Position numbers and translations under genes: made by a program
DNA from: Leucobacter soli
GTDB taxonomy: Bacteria; Actinomycetota; Actinomycetes; Actinomycetales; Microbacteriaceae
Reading direction: 5' to 3'
Assembly (NCBI RefSeq): GCF_910593785.1
Contig: NZ_CAJVAP010000003.1
Span: 71,522-135,521, forward strand
DNA: 64,000 nt
Shown here: in pieces, positions 32,076 through 40,487 of the stretch
How the letters are laid out: every line of letters starts with the position of its first letter
Numbering within the stretch: the first letter of the stretch is position 1
Notes under the pieces: model-generated
Database searches by the model: none
The model's input: the letters and a program-made list of their open reading frames with translations, nothing else
Told to the model about the DNA's origin: nothing

Positions 32076-33614
32076 ATGGAGCACTCGGAAGCCGTCGGCT
32101 CGACGGCAGCACGTCAACGACCGCAGACCGGCGCGGAATTCCTCGAGAGCCTGCGCGATGACCGGGAGGTCTGGATCTACGGCGAGCGGGTCGACGACGT
32201 GACCGCGCATCCGGCCTTCCGCAATTCGGCTCGCTCGCTCGCCGAGCTCTACGACGCGTTCGACGACCCCCGGCACAGCGGGAAGCTGCTCGTGCCGACC
32301 GACACCGGGAGCGGGGGATCGACCCACGCCTTCTTCCGCGCCGCACGCAGCCAGGAGGACCTGCGCGCCGGGCGGGATGCCACCGAGGTCTGGCAGCGGC
32401 TCGGCTTCGGCTGGCTGGGCCGCACGCCCGACTACAAAGCCGCGCTGATCACGGGCTTCGGCACCAATCCCGACTGGTTCGGGGAGTTCGCGGACAACGC
32501 CAGGTACTGGTACCGCCGCACGCAGGAGGAAGTCCTGCACGTGGGTCACGCGATCGTGCACCCCCCGGTGGATCGCAGCAAGGGGCCGGAGCAGGTCCGC
32601 GACGTGTTCGTGCACGTGGAGCGCGAGACCGATGCCGGGCTCATCATCAGCGGAGCGAAGGTCGTCGCGACCGGCTCGCCGCTCACCCAGTACGTCTATG
32701 TCTCGCACTTCGGCGTGCCCCTCGACGGCAAGGACTTCTCGGTCGTCTTCCTCGCCCCGACCAACGCGCCCGGGGTGAAGATGTTCGCGCGCGCTTCGTA
32801 CGAGGAGGTGGCCGCACGCACCGCGAACCCGATGATGCACCCGCTCTCGAGCCGGCTCGACGAGAACGACGCCATCCTCGTCTTCGACGAGGCCCTCATC
32901 CCGTGGGAGAACGTGCTCGTCTACGACCCGAAGAAGGCGAACGAGCTCGACGGCGCCAGCCGCCGCCAGACGCGCGGCATCTTCCAGGCCGCCACGCGAC
33001 TGGGGGTGAAGCTCGAGTTCCTCGCCGGGGCGCTGAGCAAGGCGCTCGACGTGACCGGCACGGGATCGTTCCGCGGCGTACAGGCAGCGCTCGGCGAGGT
33101 GATCGGCGCCCGCCACGTGGTCGCGGGCCTGCGCGACGGCATGATCGAGCGCGCCGAGCCCGGTTGGGGCGACGGCGTCGACCCGAACTTCGGCTACGGC
33201 ATCGCCTACGCCGCGCTCGCGCCGAAGCTCTACAGCCGTGCCCGGGCGATCATCGAGGAGGTCGTGGCGTCCGGGCTCGTGGAGCACGCCATCAGCGCGA
33301 CGGAGCTCGACGATCCGGAGCTCGCGCCGCTCGTGGAGCGCTACCTGCGGGGCAGCGCGGGCAGCACCGCGCTCGACCGGTCGAAGATCATGCACCTGCT
33401 CTGGGACGCGATCGGCTCGGAGTTCGGCGCCCGTCACGAGCTCTACGAGCTGAACTACTTCGGCTCGCCCGAGGCGAATCACCTCGGCACCCTCGCCATC
33501 GCGAAGAACGACGGCTCGCTCGACGAGATGCGCGGGCTGGTCGAGGAGTGCATGAGCCAGTATGACATCGGGGGATGGGTGGACGACCGATTCTTCACCG
33601 GTGTGAAGGCCTGA
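32076..33614 (+). CDS. HpaB-type FADH2-dependent monooxygenase (paralogue 1)
   Basis: This 512-residue protein matches the large component of 4-hydroxyphenylacetate 3-monooxygenase (E. coli HpaB, 520 residues) along its whole length: GAEFLESLRDDREVWIYGERVDDVTAHPAFRNSARS, LVPTDTGSGG, LGRTPDYKAAL with substrate-contacting Arg/Tyr, GHAIVHPPVDRS with the active-site His, and PLSSRLDENDAILVFDEALIPWENVLVYD for flavin. It should ortho-hydroxylate a phenol using FADH2 from a separate reductase; the only one here is at 47424. The ATG at 32076 follows GAGGACAGGG. It stands alone, unlike the other two copies. Its true substrate is unknown. Confidence 0.85.
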   Translation: MEHSEAVGSTAARQRPQTGAEFLESLRDDREVWIYGERVDDVTAHPAFRNSARSLAELYDAFDDPRHSGKLLVPTDTGSGGSTHAFFRAARSQEDLRAGRDATEVWQRLGFGWLGRTPDYKAALITGFGTNPDWFGEFADNARYWYRRTQEEVLHVGHAIVHPPVDRSKGPEQVRDVFVHVERETDAGLIISGAKVVATGSPLTQYVYVSHFGVPLDGKDFSVVFLAPTNAPGVKMFARASYEEVAARTANPMMHPLSSRLDENDAILVFDEALIPWENVLVYDPKKANELDGASRRQTRGIFQAATRLGVKLEFLAGALSKALDVTGTGSFRGVQAALGEVIGARHVVAGLRDGMIERAEPGWGDGVDPNFGYGIAYAALAPKLYSRARAIIEEVVASGLVEHAISATELDDPELAPLVERYLRGSAGSTALDRSKIMHLLWDAIGSEFGARHELYELNYFGSPEANHLGTLAIAKNDGSLDEMRGLVEECMSQYDIGGWVDDRFFTGVKA

Positions 33615-33622
33615 GCCGGCCG

Positions 33623-33658
33623 GTCGGACTCCGCCGCGTCGTTCGCCCGGGGTCCGAC
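33623..33658. terminator. terminator hairpin after HpaB-type paralogue 1
   Basis: GTCGGAC (33623-33629) pairs with GTCCGAC (33652-33658); the long loop has further CCG/CGG pairing. A second hairpin, GGGCGCTG (33695-33702) with CAGCGCCC (33714-33721), overlaps the end of the convergent dehydrogenase gene and can serve that side. Confidence 0.5.
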
Positions 33659-33707
33659 TTCGCCGTCTCCGGGAGGGGCTGCTTCTTCAGGGCAGGGCGC
33701 TGTGCTG

Positions 33708-34703
33708 TCAGCCCAGCGCCCGGTACCGCAGCGGCGGCAGGTCCGAGAGGGTGTGGAGCCCGGGCTCCACGTTCAGCGCGTCCTCGATCCTCGCGACCAT
33801 CTGGGTGGCCGTGCTGACGAGCCCCTGGGCGGCGCTCGCGCGCAGCTCGACGTCGGGCGAACCGGAGACCCGCCAGTGCTCGGTGGAGTGGGCGCCGACG
33901 CGCGCCACATCGTGCAGCACGAGCGCGACGCCCGCCGAGGTCTCGAGCTCGACGGTGCGTGTCGACCCGGCGATCGTGCCCGGGGCGATTCGCCGCTCGC
34001 CGTCGGGGAGCTGCACGACGAGCTCCTGCTCCGCGATGGCGGCCGTGACGGTGCTGCGGGCACGGAGCACCGTCAGGCCCATGCCGCGGGCGATGGCGTG
34101 CAACGAGCTGAACGCGGCTCCGGCGCCGGGGTCGCCGCTGCGTTCGACCGGGTAGCGCTCCACGGGCGCACCGAGCAGCCCGCTCACGCCGGCGTTGCTC
34201 GACCGGGCGACGGCGAAGGGTCGCGTGCACTCGCCCTCGAGCCGGTCGAGGTGCGTGACGATGCCGGCGAGCGTCAGCGGGAGGTGCACCCAGAGCGCAT
34301 CGACGTGGCCGCTCGCCAGGACCGAGACCCCGTGCTCGCGGGCCGCCGCGTCGATGACGTCGGAGCGACCCGGATCGCTCGCCCACGGGGCGAGCAGCTC
34401 CTCGCCCGCGCTGATCACGCCGGCCCCCGCACGGATGCAGGAGAGCAGATCGGCCTCCGTGGCCGCGAGCGTCGACGCGGTCGACATCAGGACCACGTCC
34501 GGCCGGGTGTCGGCGAGGGCGGCGTCGATGTCGTCGCGGACGGCGACGCCGAGGGGCGTCCCGCCGGCCAGTTCGCCGATGTCCTGCCCGACGGCGGCCC
34601 CTCGCCCGATCGCCGCGACGATGCGGTGGCCGCGCTCGTGCAGGCGCGGCACCAGCAGGCGGCCCACCTGGCCGGCGCCGACCAGCGCGACGCGCGCGCT
34701 CAT
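33708..34703 (-). CDS. dihydrodipicolinate-reductase-like / 2,4-diaminopentanoate dehydrogenase-like oxidoreductase
   Basis: This 331-residue protein starts with a Rossmann NAD(P) loop VALVGAGQVGRLLVPRL (residues 5-21), followed by DVVLMSTASTLAA and GAGVISAGEELLAPW, the order seen in amino-acid dehydrogenases of the DapB-N/Ord group. The C-terminal part (GHVDALWVHLPLTLAGIVTHLDRLEGE) resembles the 2,4-diaminopentanoate dehydrogenase fold. It probably reduces an imine or oxidatively deaminates an amino compound with NAD(P). The ATG at 34703 overlaps the VOC gene stop (ATGA). It is the last gene of a PucR-VOC-dehydrogenase operon. Confidence 0.68.
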   Translation of the reverse strand: MSARVALVGAGQVGRLLVPRLHERGHRIVAAIGRGAAVGQDIGELAGGTPLGVAVRDDIDAALADTRPDVVLMSTASTLAATEADLLSCIRAGAGVISAGEELLAPWASDPGRSDVIDAAAREHGVSVLASGHVDALWVHLPLTLAGIVTHLDRLEGECTRPFAVARSSNAGVSGLLGAPVERYPVERSGDPGAGAAFSSLHAIARGMGLTVLRARSTVTAAIAEQELVVQLPDGERRIAPGTIAGSTRTVELETSAGVALVLHDVARVGAHSTEHWRVSGSPDVELRASAAQGLVSTATQMVARIEDALNVEPGLHTLSDLPPLRYRALG

Positions 34704-35545
34704 CCTTCCGACCCCACCGCGCCGATCGCACCCGGCTCGCCCTGCTCCGCGAGCTCCTCAGAGCTCAGGAACCTGCCGTGGACCCGGCTGAAGCTGCCGA
34801 AGACGCCGCCGACCCGCGGCTGCTCCCGCATGCCGAACGTCGCCCCCGTGGGGTCGGTGAGGGTGGCGTACCGAGTGTCGAAGAAGGACTCGTCGATGGG
34901 CACGGTGACTCGCGCCCCGTACGCGACGGAGGTCTCGACGGCGCGCTCGATGTCGTCGACCTGGAAGTACGGGATCCAGTGCGAGACGGTCGTCTCGCGG
35001 AAGAAGGTGGTCATGTCGACGGCCCCCGCGATACCGATGTCGTTCGAGAAGAGCACGCGGTAGCTGTACGGGTCGCCGGGCACCGGAATCTGGGTGAGGT
35101 CGAGGACCCTGGAGTAGAAGCCGCACGAGGCGTCGATCTCGCGCGTGCAGAGCTCGAGCATCACGCGCAGCTCGCGGGCGAGGGCCGGCTCCCCGGGCGC
35201 ACGCTCCGTGATGATGATCTGGGACTGATCGGGGGCCGTGACGAGCATGCTCTCGAACAGCGCGGCCTCGCGGCAGATGGTCCCGCCGGCATCGTGCACC
35301 CGCTCCTGCACGGAGGCGAGGTCGTCGGAGACCGCGTGCGGGAGCCATTGCGAGCCGGCCTCGGCCGGGGCGGGCAGGATGATGCCCCAGGTCTGCTCGT
35401 CGGCGCCGGGCTGCTCGGTCCCGAGCACGGTGGCCCGATCCCCGAGCACACCGTTGTAGAAGTCGCGCGCGAGCTCCGGCCTGGTGGATCGCAGAATCGG
35501 GGTGCGCAGCTCGGTGAGCAGGCGTGACTGTGGTGTGCAGTTCAT
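34700..35545 (-). CDS. two-domain VOC (glyoxalase/extradiol-dioxygenase-fold) protein
   Basis: This 281-residue protein has two VOC modules: one from about residue 15 (RTPILRSTRPELARDFYNGVLGDRATVLG) and one from about 125 (RVMLELCTREIDASCGFYSRVLDLTQIPVP) to about 250 (PIDESFFDTRYATLTDPTGATFGMRE). Such tandem modules occur in extradiol dioxygenases and isomerases but also in non-enzymatic binders; the metal ligands cannot be assigned safely by eye. The ATG at 35545 overlaps the PucR stop, and its stop overlaps the dehydrogenase start. The role may be ring cleavage or binding of a hydroxylated product. Confidence 0.75.
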   Translation of the reverse strand: MNCTPQSRLLTELRTPILRSTRPELARDFYNGVLGDRATVLGTEQPGADEQTWGIILPAPAEAGSQWLPHAVSDDLASVQERVHDAGGTICREAALFESMLVTAPDQSQIIITERAPGEPALARELRVMLELCTREIDASCGFYSRVLDLTQIPVPGDPYSYRVLFSNDIGIAGAVDMTTFFRETTVSHWIPYFQVDDIERAVETSVAYGARVTVPIDESFFDTRYATLTDPTGATFGMREQPRVGGVFGSFSRVHGRFLSSEELAEQGEPGAIGAVGSEG

Positions 35546-36744
35546 GAGCGTGCCTCGGGTCGGATCGTCGGGGTGTGGATGTCGGGGTCGAGTGCGTGCA
35601 GCGATTCGAGGTAGTCCGCCTGCGGCTCCGCCTGCGCGCCCGACCCGATCACCGCCACCCAGAAGTGCATCTTGTTCTGGAAGGAGGAGAGCGAGCGGCC
35701 GGTCAGGGATTCGATCTGCGTCAGGCGGTAACGAAGGGTGTTGCGGTGCACGAAGAGCTCGGCCGCGGTGCGCTGGCTCGAGCAGTCGAGCCGGAGGAAC
35801 GTGGCGAGCGTGAGGACGAGGTCGCCGTGGTTCTGGGCGTCGTATTCGACGAGCGGCGCGAGGACTTCGTCGCTCAGCGTCTTCAGCGGGAGGTCGAGGT
35901 TCGCGAGCAGCAGCAGCGAGCCGAGGTTCAGGTGCATCCCGTCGCTGATCCCCGGAGAGCTCACCGCGGAGGTCCGCGCGTGGTAGTAGCTCAGCCGGAG
36001 CCCGGAGAGCCCCTTGAAGACGTTGCCGATCCCGACCCGGGGATCCTGGCCGAGACGGGTGAGCCGCTCGTGCGCGACCTCGGCGATGACCCGGGCCGGT
36101 GCGGCGGCCGGGACCACCAGTACGACGTTGCCGTCGATCAGCGCGCGGATGTACGGGTCGCGACCGCTGCCGACGAGGGTGTGCAGGTTCCAGGGGAAGG
36201 ATCGCAGGCGCTCCGGGGGCGCGTCGACGATGCCGCAGATCACCCGGTGGTCGGTGCCGGGATCGATGCCGATCTCGGCGAGCCGGCGGGCCGCGTCCTC
36301 CTCCGGGAGCCGCGCGGCGAAGAAGTCCTCGAGGACCTGGGCCACCAGTTCGCGCTTCCCCTCCAGGCGGGCGTTCATGCGCGAGAGGTACATCGAGATG
36401 AGGTCGGCCGCGAACTGGCAGACGCCGCCCGGGTCGTGATCGAGCCGCGCCGAGAGGAACGCCACGGTCTCGCCCTCCACGATCAGCGGGTGGACGACGA
36501 GGCCGTCTCCGACGATCTCGGCGGTACGGGTCAGTATCTCGTCGGCGTCCCATTCCGCGCGGCTGGGCGTCGACGCGAGGAAGCTGCCGCGCGTGTCGAT
36601 GACGCAGACCGGGGTCTGCGCGGCGGCGGAGAGCACCGACACGATGCTGCTGAAGTCGAACTCCGTGCGCCCCGCGCGGGCGAGGCGCCGCAGCGTCTCC
36701 GCGGTCCAGCGGGCATCCCGCCCGTGCTCTGCCGCTGCGTCCAT
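35542..36744 (-). CDS. PucR/CdaR-family transcriptional regulator
   Basis: This 400-residue regulator has an N-terminal sensor-like region, a central GGDEF-like CdaR domain (residues about 150-290, including VICGIVDAPPERLRSF and RVGIGNVFKGLSGLRLSYYHAR) and the C-terminal PucR helix-turn-helix RTAAELFVHRNTLRYRLTQIESLTGRSL. PucR proteins usually activate catabolic operons for nitrogen compounds. It heads its own operon (overlap with the VOC gene) and is divergent from the peptide/opine-type ABC operon, so it is the likely regulator of both. Confidence 0.87.
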   Translation of the reverse strand: MDAAAEHGRDARWTAETLRRLARAGRTEFDFSSIVSVLSAAAQTPVCVIDTRGSFLASTPSRAEWDADEILTRTAEIVGDGLVVHPLIVEGETVAFLSARLDHDPGGVCQFAADLISMYLSRMNARLEGKRELVAQVLEDFFAARLPEEDAARRLAEIGIDPGTDHRVICGIVDAPPERLRSFPWNLHTLVGSGRDPYIRALIDGNVVLVVPAAAPARVIAEVAHERLTRLGQDPRVGIGNVFKGLSGLRLSYYHARTSAVSSPGISDGMHLNLGSLLLLANLDLPLKTLSDEVLAPLVEYDAQNHGDLVLTLATFLRLDCSSQRTAAELFVHRNTLRYRLTQIESLTGRSLSSFQNKMHFWVAVIGSGAQAEPQADYLESLHALDPDIHTPTIRPEARS

Positions 36745-36794
36745 AAGTACTCAGTATCGTGATCCGTTCGGGGCGGGGCAAGCGCGCAGAGCCT

Positions 36795-36811
36795 CGAAGC
36801 GCTGTGCTTCG
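36795..36811. promoter_or_regulatory. inverted repeat between pucR-type gene and transporter operon
   Basis: CGAAGC (36795-36800) and GCTTCG (36806-36811) flank five bases in the divergent 179-base region. It is a candidate site for the PucR-type regulator; no clear promoter hexamers pair with it. Confidence 0.35.
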
Positions 36812-36884
36812 GCATGGCCTGCGATTCGACGATTGTGCAGATGCCGCATGCGCGAGGCGGCGAGGTGCGTCATTGTTGTTTTTC

Positions 36885-36910
36885 AAGAGCTGAATCGGCT
36901 CTTAAAGGAG
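36885..36910 (+). promoter_or_regulatory. leader hairpin adjoining the dppB-like ribosome binding site
   Basis: AAGAGC (36885-36890) and GCTCTT (36898-36903) form a perfect 6-pair stem with a seven-base loop, directly followed by AAAGGAG (36904-36910). An upstream T-run (36879-36883) could pair with the A's of the ribosome site, so the hairpin might modulate translation of the transporter operon. It could instead be a DNA operator. Confidence 0.4.
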
Positions 36911-36923
36911 AACGGCGACCGGA

Positions 36924-37928
36924 ATGGCCGCCGGACTCCGCAAGACATCGATGTCCACAGCGGGAGGCACACGCGTGATCAGACGGATAGCGGTACTGCT
37001 GGGCCTCGGGGCACTGACCCTGCTCGCCATCTCCGTGATCGTGTTCGGCGCGACGCAGGCCCTCCCCGGCGACATCACCGTCCAGCTCCTCGGCGTGCAG
37101 GCCACCCCCGAGGCCGCCGAGCAGCTCAAGCAGCAGCTCGGCCTCGACCGCCCCGTCGTCGTGCAGTACTTCGCCTGGATCCTGGGCGTGCTGCAGGGCG
37201 ACTTCGGCACTTCCCTCGCCAATCAGCTGCCCGTGGCCGAGCTGATGCGCGCCCGACTGCTCAACACGCTCGTGCTCGCCGGCATCTCGCTCGCCATCAC
37301 CGTGCCCCTCTCGATCCTCGTGGGCACCATCGCCGCGCGCTACCGGGACTCCTGGTTCGACCGCGCCCTCGTCGCGGTGACGACCATCATCTCCGGCATC
37401 CCCGAGTTCGTGATCGGCATCCTGCTGGTCTCGATCGTGCTCTTCCTGAAGCTCACCGCGATCCCGCCGGTCTCGACCCTCGACCCGACGCGGACCATCT
37501 GGGAGCAGAGCAGCATGCTGATCCTCCCGGTCGTGACGCTGGTGCTGACCGCAGTTCCGCTGCTCTCGCGCATGGTGCGCAGCACCGTGGTCGAGCAGTT
37601 GGACGCCGAGTACATCGTGATGGGCCGCCTCAACGGGCTGCCCACCCGGGACCTCGTCCTGCGCCAGGCGCTGCCCAACGCCTTCCCGCCGCTCATCCAA
37701 TCGGTCGCGCTCGTCACCCGCTACCTGGTGGCCGGCGTCGTGATGGTCGAAGTCGTGTTCGGCTTCCCCGGGATGGGCACCGCGCTCATCGACTCGGTCG
37801 CCCTGCGGGATCTGCCGACCGTGCAGTTCGTTGCGCTCGCGCTCGCCGCCGTCATCGTCGCGGCGAACATCCTGGCCGACATCTTCGCGACGCTCGCGAC
37901 CCCGAAACTGAGGACGGCAATCGCATGA
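36924..37928 (+). CDS. peptide/opine/nickel-type ABC transporter permease (DppB-like)
   Basis: This 334-residue permease has about six membrane helices and the BPD_transp_1 domain. The N-terminal IRRIAVLLGLGALTLLAISVIVFGATQALPGDI and the GLDRPVVVQYFAWILGVLQGDFGTSL stretch are typical of DppB. The EAA-type loop lies near residues 225-250 (VEQLDAEYIVMGRLNGLPTRDLVLRQALPN). The ATG at 36924 follows AAAGGAG at a somewhat long distance; ATG 36951 is an alternative. It is the first gene of the seven-gene transporter/enzyme operon 36924-45057. Confidence 0.87.
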   Translation: MAAGLRKTSMSTAGGTRVIRRIAVLLGLGALTLLAISVIVFGATQALPGDITVQLLGVQATPEAAEQLKQQLGLDRPVVVQYFAWILGVLQGDFGTSLANQLPVAELMRARLLNTLVLAGISLAITVPLSILVGTIAARYRDSWFDRALVAVTTIISGIPEFVIGILLVSIVLFLKLTAIPPVSTLDPTRTIWEQSSMLILPVVTLVLTAVPLLSRMVRSTVVEQLDAEYIVMGRLNGLPTRDLVLRQALPNAFPPLIQSVALVTRYLVAGVVMVEVVFGFPGMGTALIDSVALRDLPTVQFVALALAAVIVAANILADIFATLATPKLRTAIA

Positions 37929-38809
37929 CCACGACGCAGATGGCGGTGCTTCCGCGCACGCAGACCACCTCCTCGGCGAAGCGCCTGCTGCTCCGCACGC
38001 TCTCCTACCCCCGCACGGTGGTCGGGCTGGTGCTCGCCCTCGCCGTGGTGCTCGTCGCCGTGGTCGGGCCGCTGCTCGCCCCGAACGACCCCAACGCCAT
38101 GCTCACGATGCCGGGGAGCCCGCCCGCCGAGGGCTTCCCGCTCGGCGCGGACGTGCTCGGCCGCGACGTGCTCTCGCGCTTCCTCGCCGGCGGCGCGATG
38201 ATCCTCGCGATCAGCGCACTGGCGACGCTCGTCGGCAGCGTGGTGGGCGTGGTCATCGGGCTCTTCGTAGGAGCCGGCAGCAGCAAGAGCGGAACCGTGC
38301 TCTCCTGGGTCACCGACGTGCTGCTCTCGTTCCCGCAGATCGTCCTCCCGCTGCTCTTCATCGCTCGCTTCGGCCCCGAGCCCTGGCTGCTCGTGCTCGT
38401 CGTCGCCCTGAACCAGTTCCCGCAGACCACTCGGCTCGTGAAGTCGATCACGGCCGAGGTCTACGAGCGCGACTTCGTGAAGGTCGCGGAGGCCGTCGGG
38501 ATGCCGAAACGGCGGATCCTCTTCCGCGAGGTGCTCCCGAACATCCTCTCGCCGATCCTCGTGGACATCGCGTTCCGCTTCTCGTACGCGATCGCCCTGG
38601 TCGCCTCGCTCAGCTTCATCGGCTTCGGCGCCCAGCCGCCGGATCCCGACTGGGGCCGGATGATCTACGAGAACAAGGGATTCTTCTCGATGCAGCCGTG
38701 GGGCGTGCTCGCCCCTATGTTCGCCGTGCTGGTGCTGACCCTCGGCGCGCACCTCGTCTCCGACGGTCTCGCCCGCGCGCTCGGCAAGGACGACGGCTCG
38801 AAGCCCTGA
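37925..38809 (+). CDS. peptide/opine/nickel-type ABC transporter permease (DppC-like)
   Basis: This 294-residue second permease has the DppC layout: an N-terminal helix (TVVGLVLALAVVLVAVVGPLLAPNDPNAM), then FPLGADVLGRDVLSRFLAGG, and an EAA loop EVYERDFVKVAEAVGMPKRRILFREVLPNILSPI near residues 178-211. The ATG overlaps the dppB-like stop (ATGA). With DppB it forms the membrane channel. Confidence 0.88.
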   Translation: MTTTQMAVLPRTQTTSSAKRLLLRTLSYPRTVVGLVLALAVVLVAVVGPLLAPNDPNAMLTMPGSPPAEGFPLGADVLGRDVLSRFLAGGAMILAISALATLVGSVVGVVIGLFVGAGSSKSGTVLSWVTDVLLSFPQIVLPLLFIARFGPEPWLLVLVVALNQFPQTTRLVKSITAEVYERDFVKVAEAVGMPKRRILFREVLPNILSPILVDIAFRFSYAIALVASLSFIGFGAQPPDPDWGRMIYENKGFFSMQPWGVLAPMFAVLVLTLGAHLVSDGLARALGKDDGSKP

Positions 38810-38877
38810 CCTCCCGCACCCCATCGACCCAACCACCGAACCGAACACTCACCCACGATTGACTGGAGAAACCCGAC

Positions 38878-40452
38878 ATGTCACCTTCGAACGCTTCGTT
38901 CCTGACGTCGCCGATGAGTCGCCGCGCGCTCCTCGGCGGAACGGGTGCACTGGCAGCAACGTCGCTGCTCGCATCCTGCTCGAGCCCCGCGCCCTCGACC
39001 GGCGGCGGGGGAGCCGCGCCGATCACCGGCGGCACGCTGCGGATCGGCTACCTCGGCGGCTCCGGAGCCGACCAGATCGACCCGATCCTCTCGTCGAGCA
39101 GCGTCGACGCGATCCGCATGGCACAGGTCTACAGCCGACTCATGGTCTACAGCGAGGACGGCCAGGTCGTACCGCACCTCGCCGAGGAGTTCACGCAGGA
39201 GGACGTGACGACCTGGACGGTGCGTCTGCGCGAGGGCGTCACCTTCCACAACGGCAAGACGCTCGACGCCGACGACCTGATCTTCTCGATCCAGCGCACC
39301 CTCGATTCGAAGAACGCCGCGACGCTCGGCATGATCGACGGGAAGAACATCGAGAAGCTCGATGAGCGCACCGTCCGGCTGAATCTGAGCAGCCCCGCCT
39401 ACTACCTGCCCGAGGCGTTCACGCAGGTATCGGTATCCGTCGTGCCCGTCGGATTCGACCCCGAGAATCCGGTCGGCACGGGACCCTTCACGCTCAAGTC
39501 GTTCACGCCGGGAGAGCTCGTCACGTTCGAGCGCTTCGACGACTTCTGGAACGGTGCGGCGAACCTCGATGGGATCTCCGTTCAGACGTTCAAGGACGAG
39601 GCCGCGCGCGTCGCGGCGCTGCAGGGCGGTCAGATCGATCACGCCCCGCTGCTCGCGGCGCCGTTCATCAGCACCGTGCAGAGCGCGAGCAACCTCAAAC
39701 TGCACAACTACGAGAGCGGCCGATTCGAGAACATCGTGCTGCAGACCACGAGTCCGCAGTTCAAGGACCCTGAGGTCCGCCGGGCGATGCGCATGCTGGT
39801 CGACCGCCAGCAGATCGTGGATCAGGTCTACGGCGGCTTCGCCAAGATCGGCAACGACATCGCCGAACCGTCGAGCGTCTACTACAACTCGGAGCTGCCG
39901 CAGTGGGAGCACGACGTCGACGAGGCGATGTCGATCCTGAAGAGCGCCGGCGCCGCCGACATGCAGGTCGAGTTCGTGGCGACCGAGCTGACGCCGACGA
40001 CGATCAACCTGGCGCAGGCCTACACGCAGCAGCTGGTCGAGGCGGGCATCGACGCGAAGATGTCGCAGATCGAGGCGGGCAGCTACTACAGCCCGGAGTC
40101 GGGCTTCGCTTCGCCCGAGCGCGCCCTGTCGCTCGACATCTGGGGCGGCTGGTCGTTCGCGACGTTCACGAACCTGTCGCAGCTGCCCGGCGCCGGCTTC
40201 AACGAGAGCAGCTGGGAGAACGAGCAGTTCCTCTCCTCGTACCAGGCGGCGAGCAACACCGTGGACGAGGCCGAGCGCAAGCAGCACCTCTGGGACGCGC
40301 AGGAGATCATGCACAGCGAGAGCGGCACGATCATCCCGGCGTTCCTCGACGTGCTCGACGTCTACGCCAGCAATGTCGAGGGCTACAAGACCGATCCGCT
40401 GGGGCTCGGCGGCGGTGACTTCGACTACACCGGCATCCAGTTCACCAGCTGA
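38878..40452 (+). CDS. ABC transporter substrate-binding lipoprotein, family 5
   Basis: This 524-residue solute-binding protein has a combined export signal: twin arginines in MSRRALLGG (residues 13-21) and a lipobox LLASC with Cys34, suggesting Tat-exported lipoprotein. The body is SBP_bac_5 type (AEEFTQEDVTTWTVRLREGVTFHNGKTLDADDLIFSIQRTLD; NPVGTGPFTLKSF; FNESSWENEQF). Family members bind peptides, opines, glutathione or nickel. The two enzymes encoded next suggest a proline-like or amino-acid-derived ligand rather than a plain peptide. Confidence 0.88.
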   Translation: MSPSNASFLTSPMSRRALLGGTGALAATSLLASCSSPAPSTGGGGAAPITGGTLRIGYLGGSGADQIDPILSSSSVDAIRMAQVYSRLMVYSEDGQVVPHLAEEFTQEDVTTWTVRLREGVTFHNGKTLDADDLIFSIQRTLDSKNAATLGMIDGKNIEKLDERTVRLNLSSPAYYLPEAFTQVSVSVVPVGFDPENPVGTGPFTLKSFTPGELVTFERFDDFWNGAANLDGISVQTFKDEAARVAALQGGQIDHAPLLAAPFISTVQSASNLKLHNYESGRFENIVLQTTSPQFKDPEVRRAMRMLVDRQQIVDQVYGGFAKIGNDIAEPSSVYYNSELPQWEHDVDEAMSILKSAGAADMQVEFVATELTPTTINLAQAYTQQLVEAGIDAKMSQIEAGSYYSPESGFASPERALSLDIWGGWSFATFTNLSQLPGAGFNESSWENEQFLSSYQAASNTVDEAERKQHLWDAQEIMHSESGTIIPAFLDVLDVYASNVEGYKTDPLGLGGGDFDYTGIQFTS

Positions 40453-40487
40453 ACTCCGGTCGGAGAATTAGAGGAAACGGAGATCCG

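Noticed and set aside
40454-40465. Small palindrome CTCCGGTCGGAG between binding-protein and racemase genes as a terminator
   Set aside because: The stem is four or five pairs with almost no loop and lies within a 35-base gap next to a ribosome site; insufficient for a terminator call.
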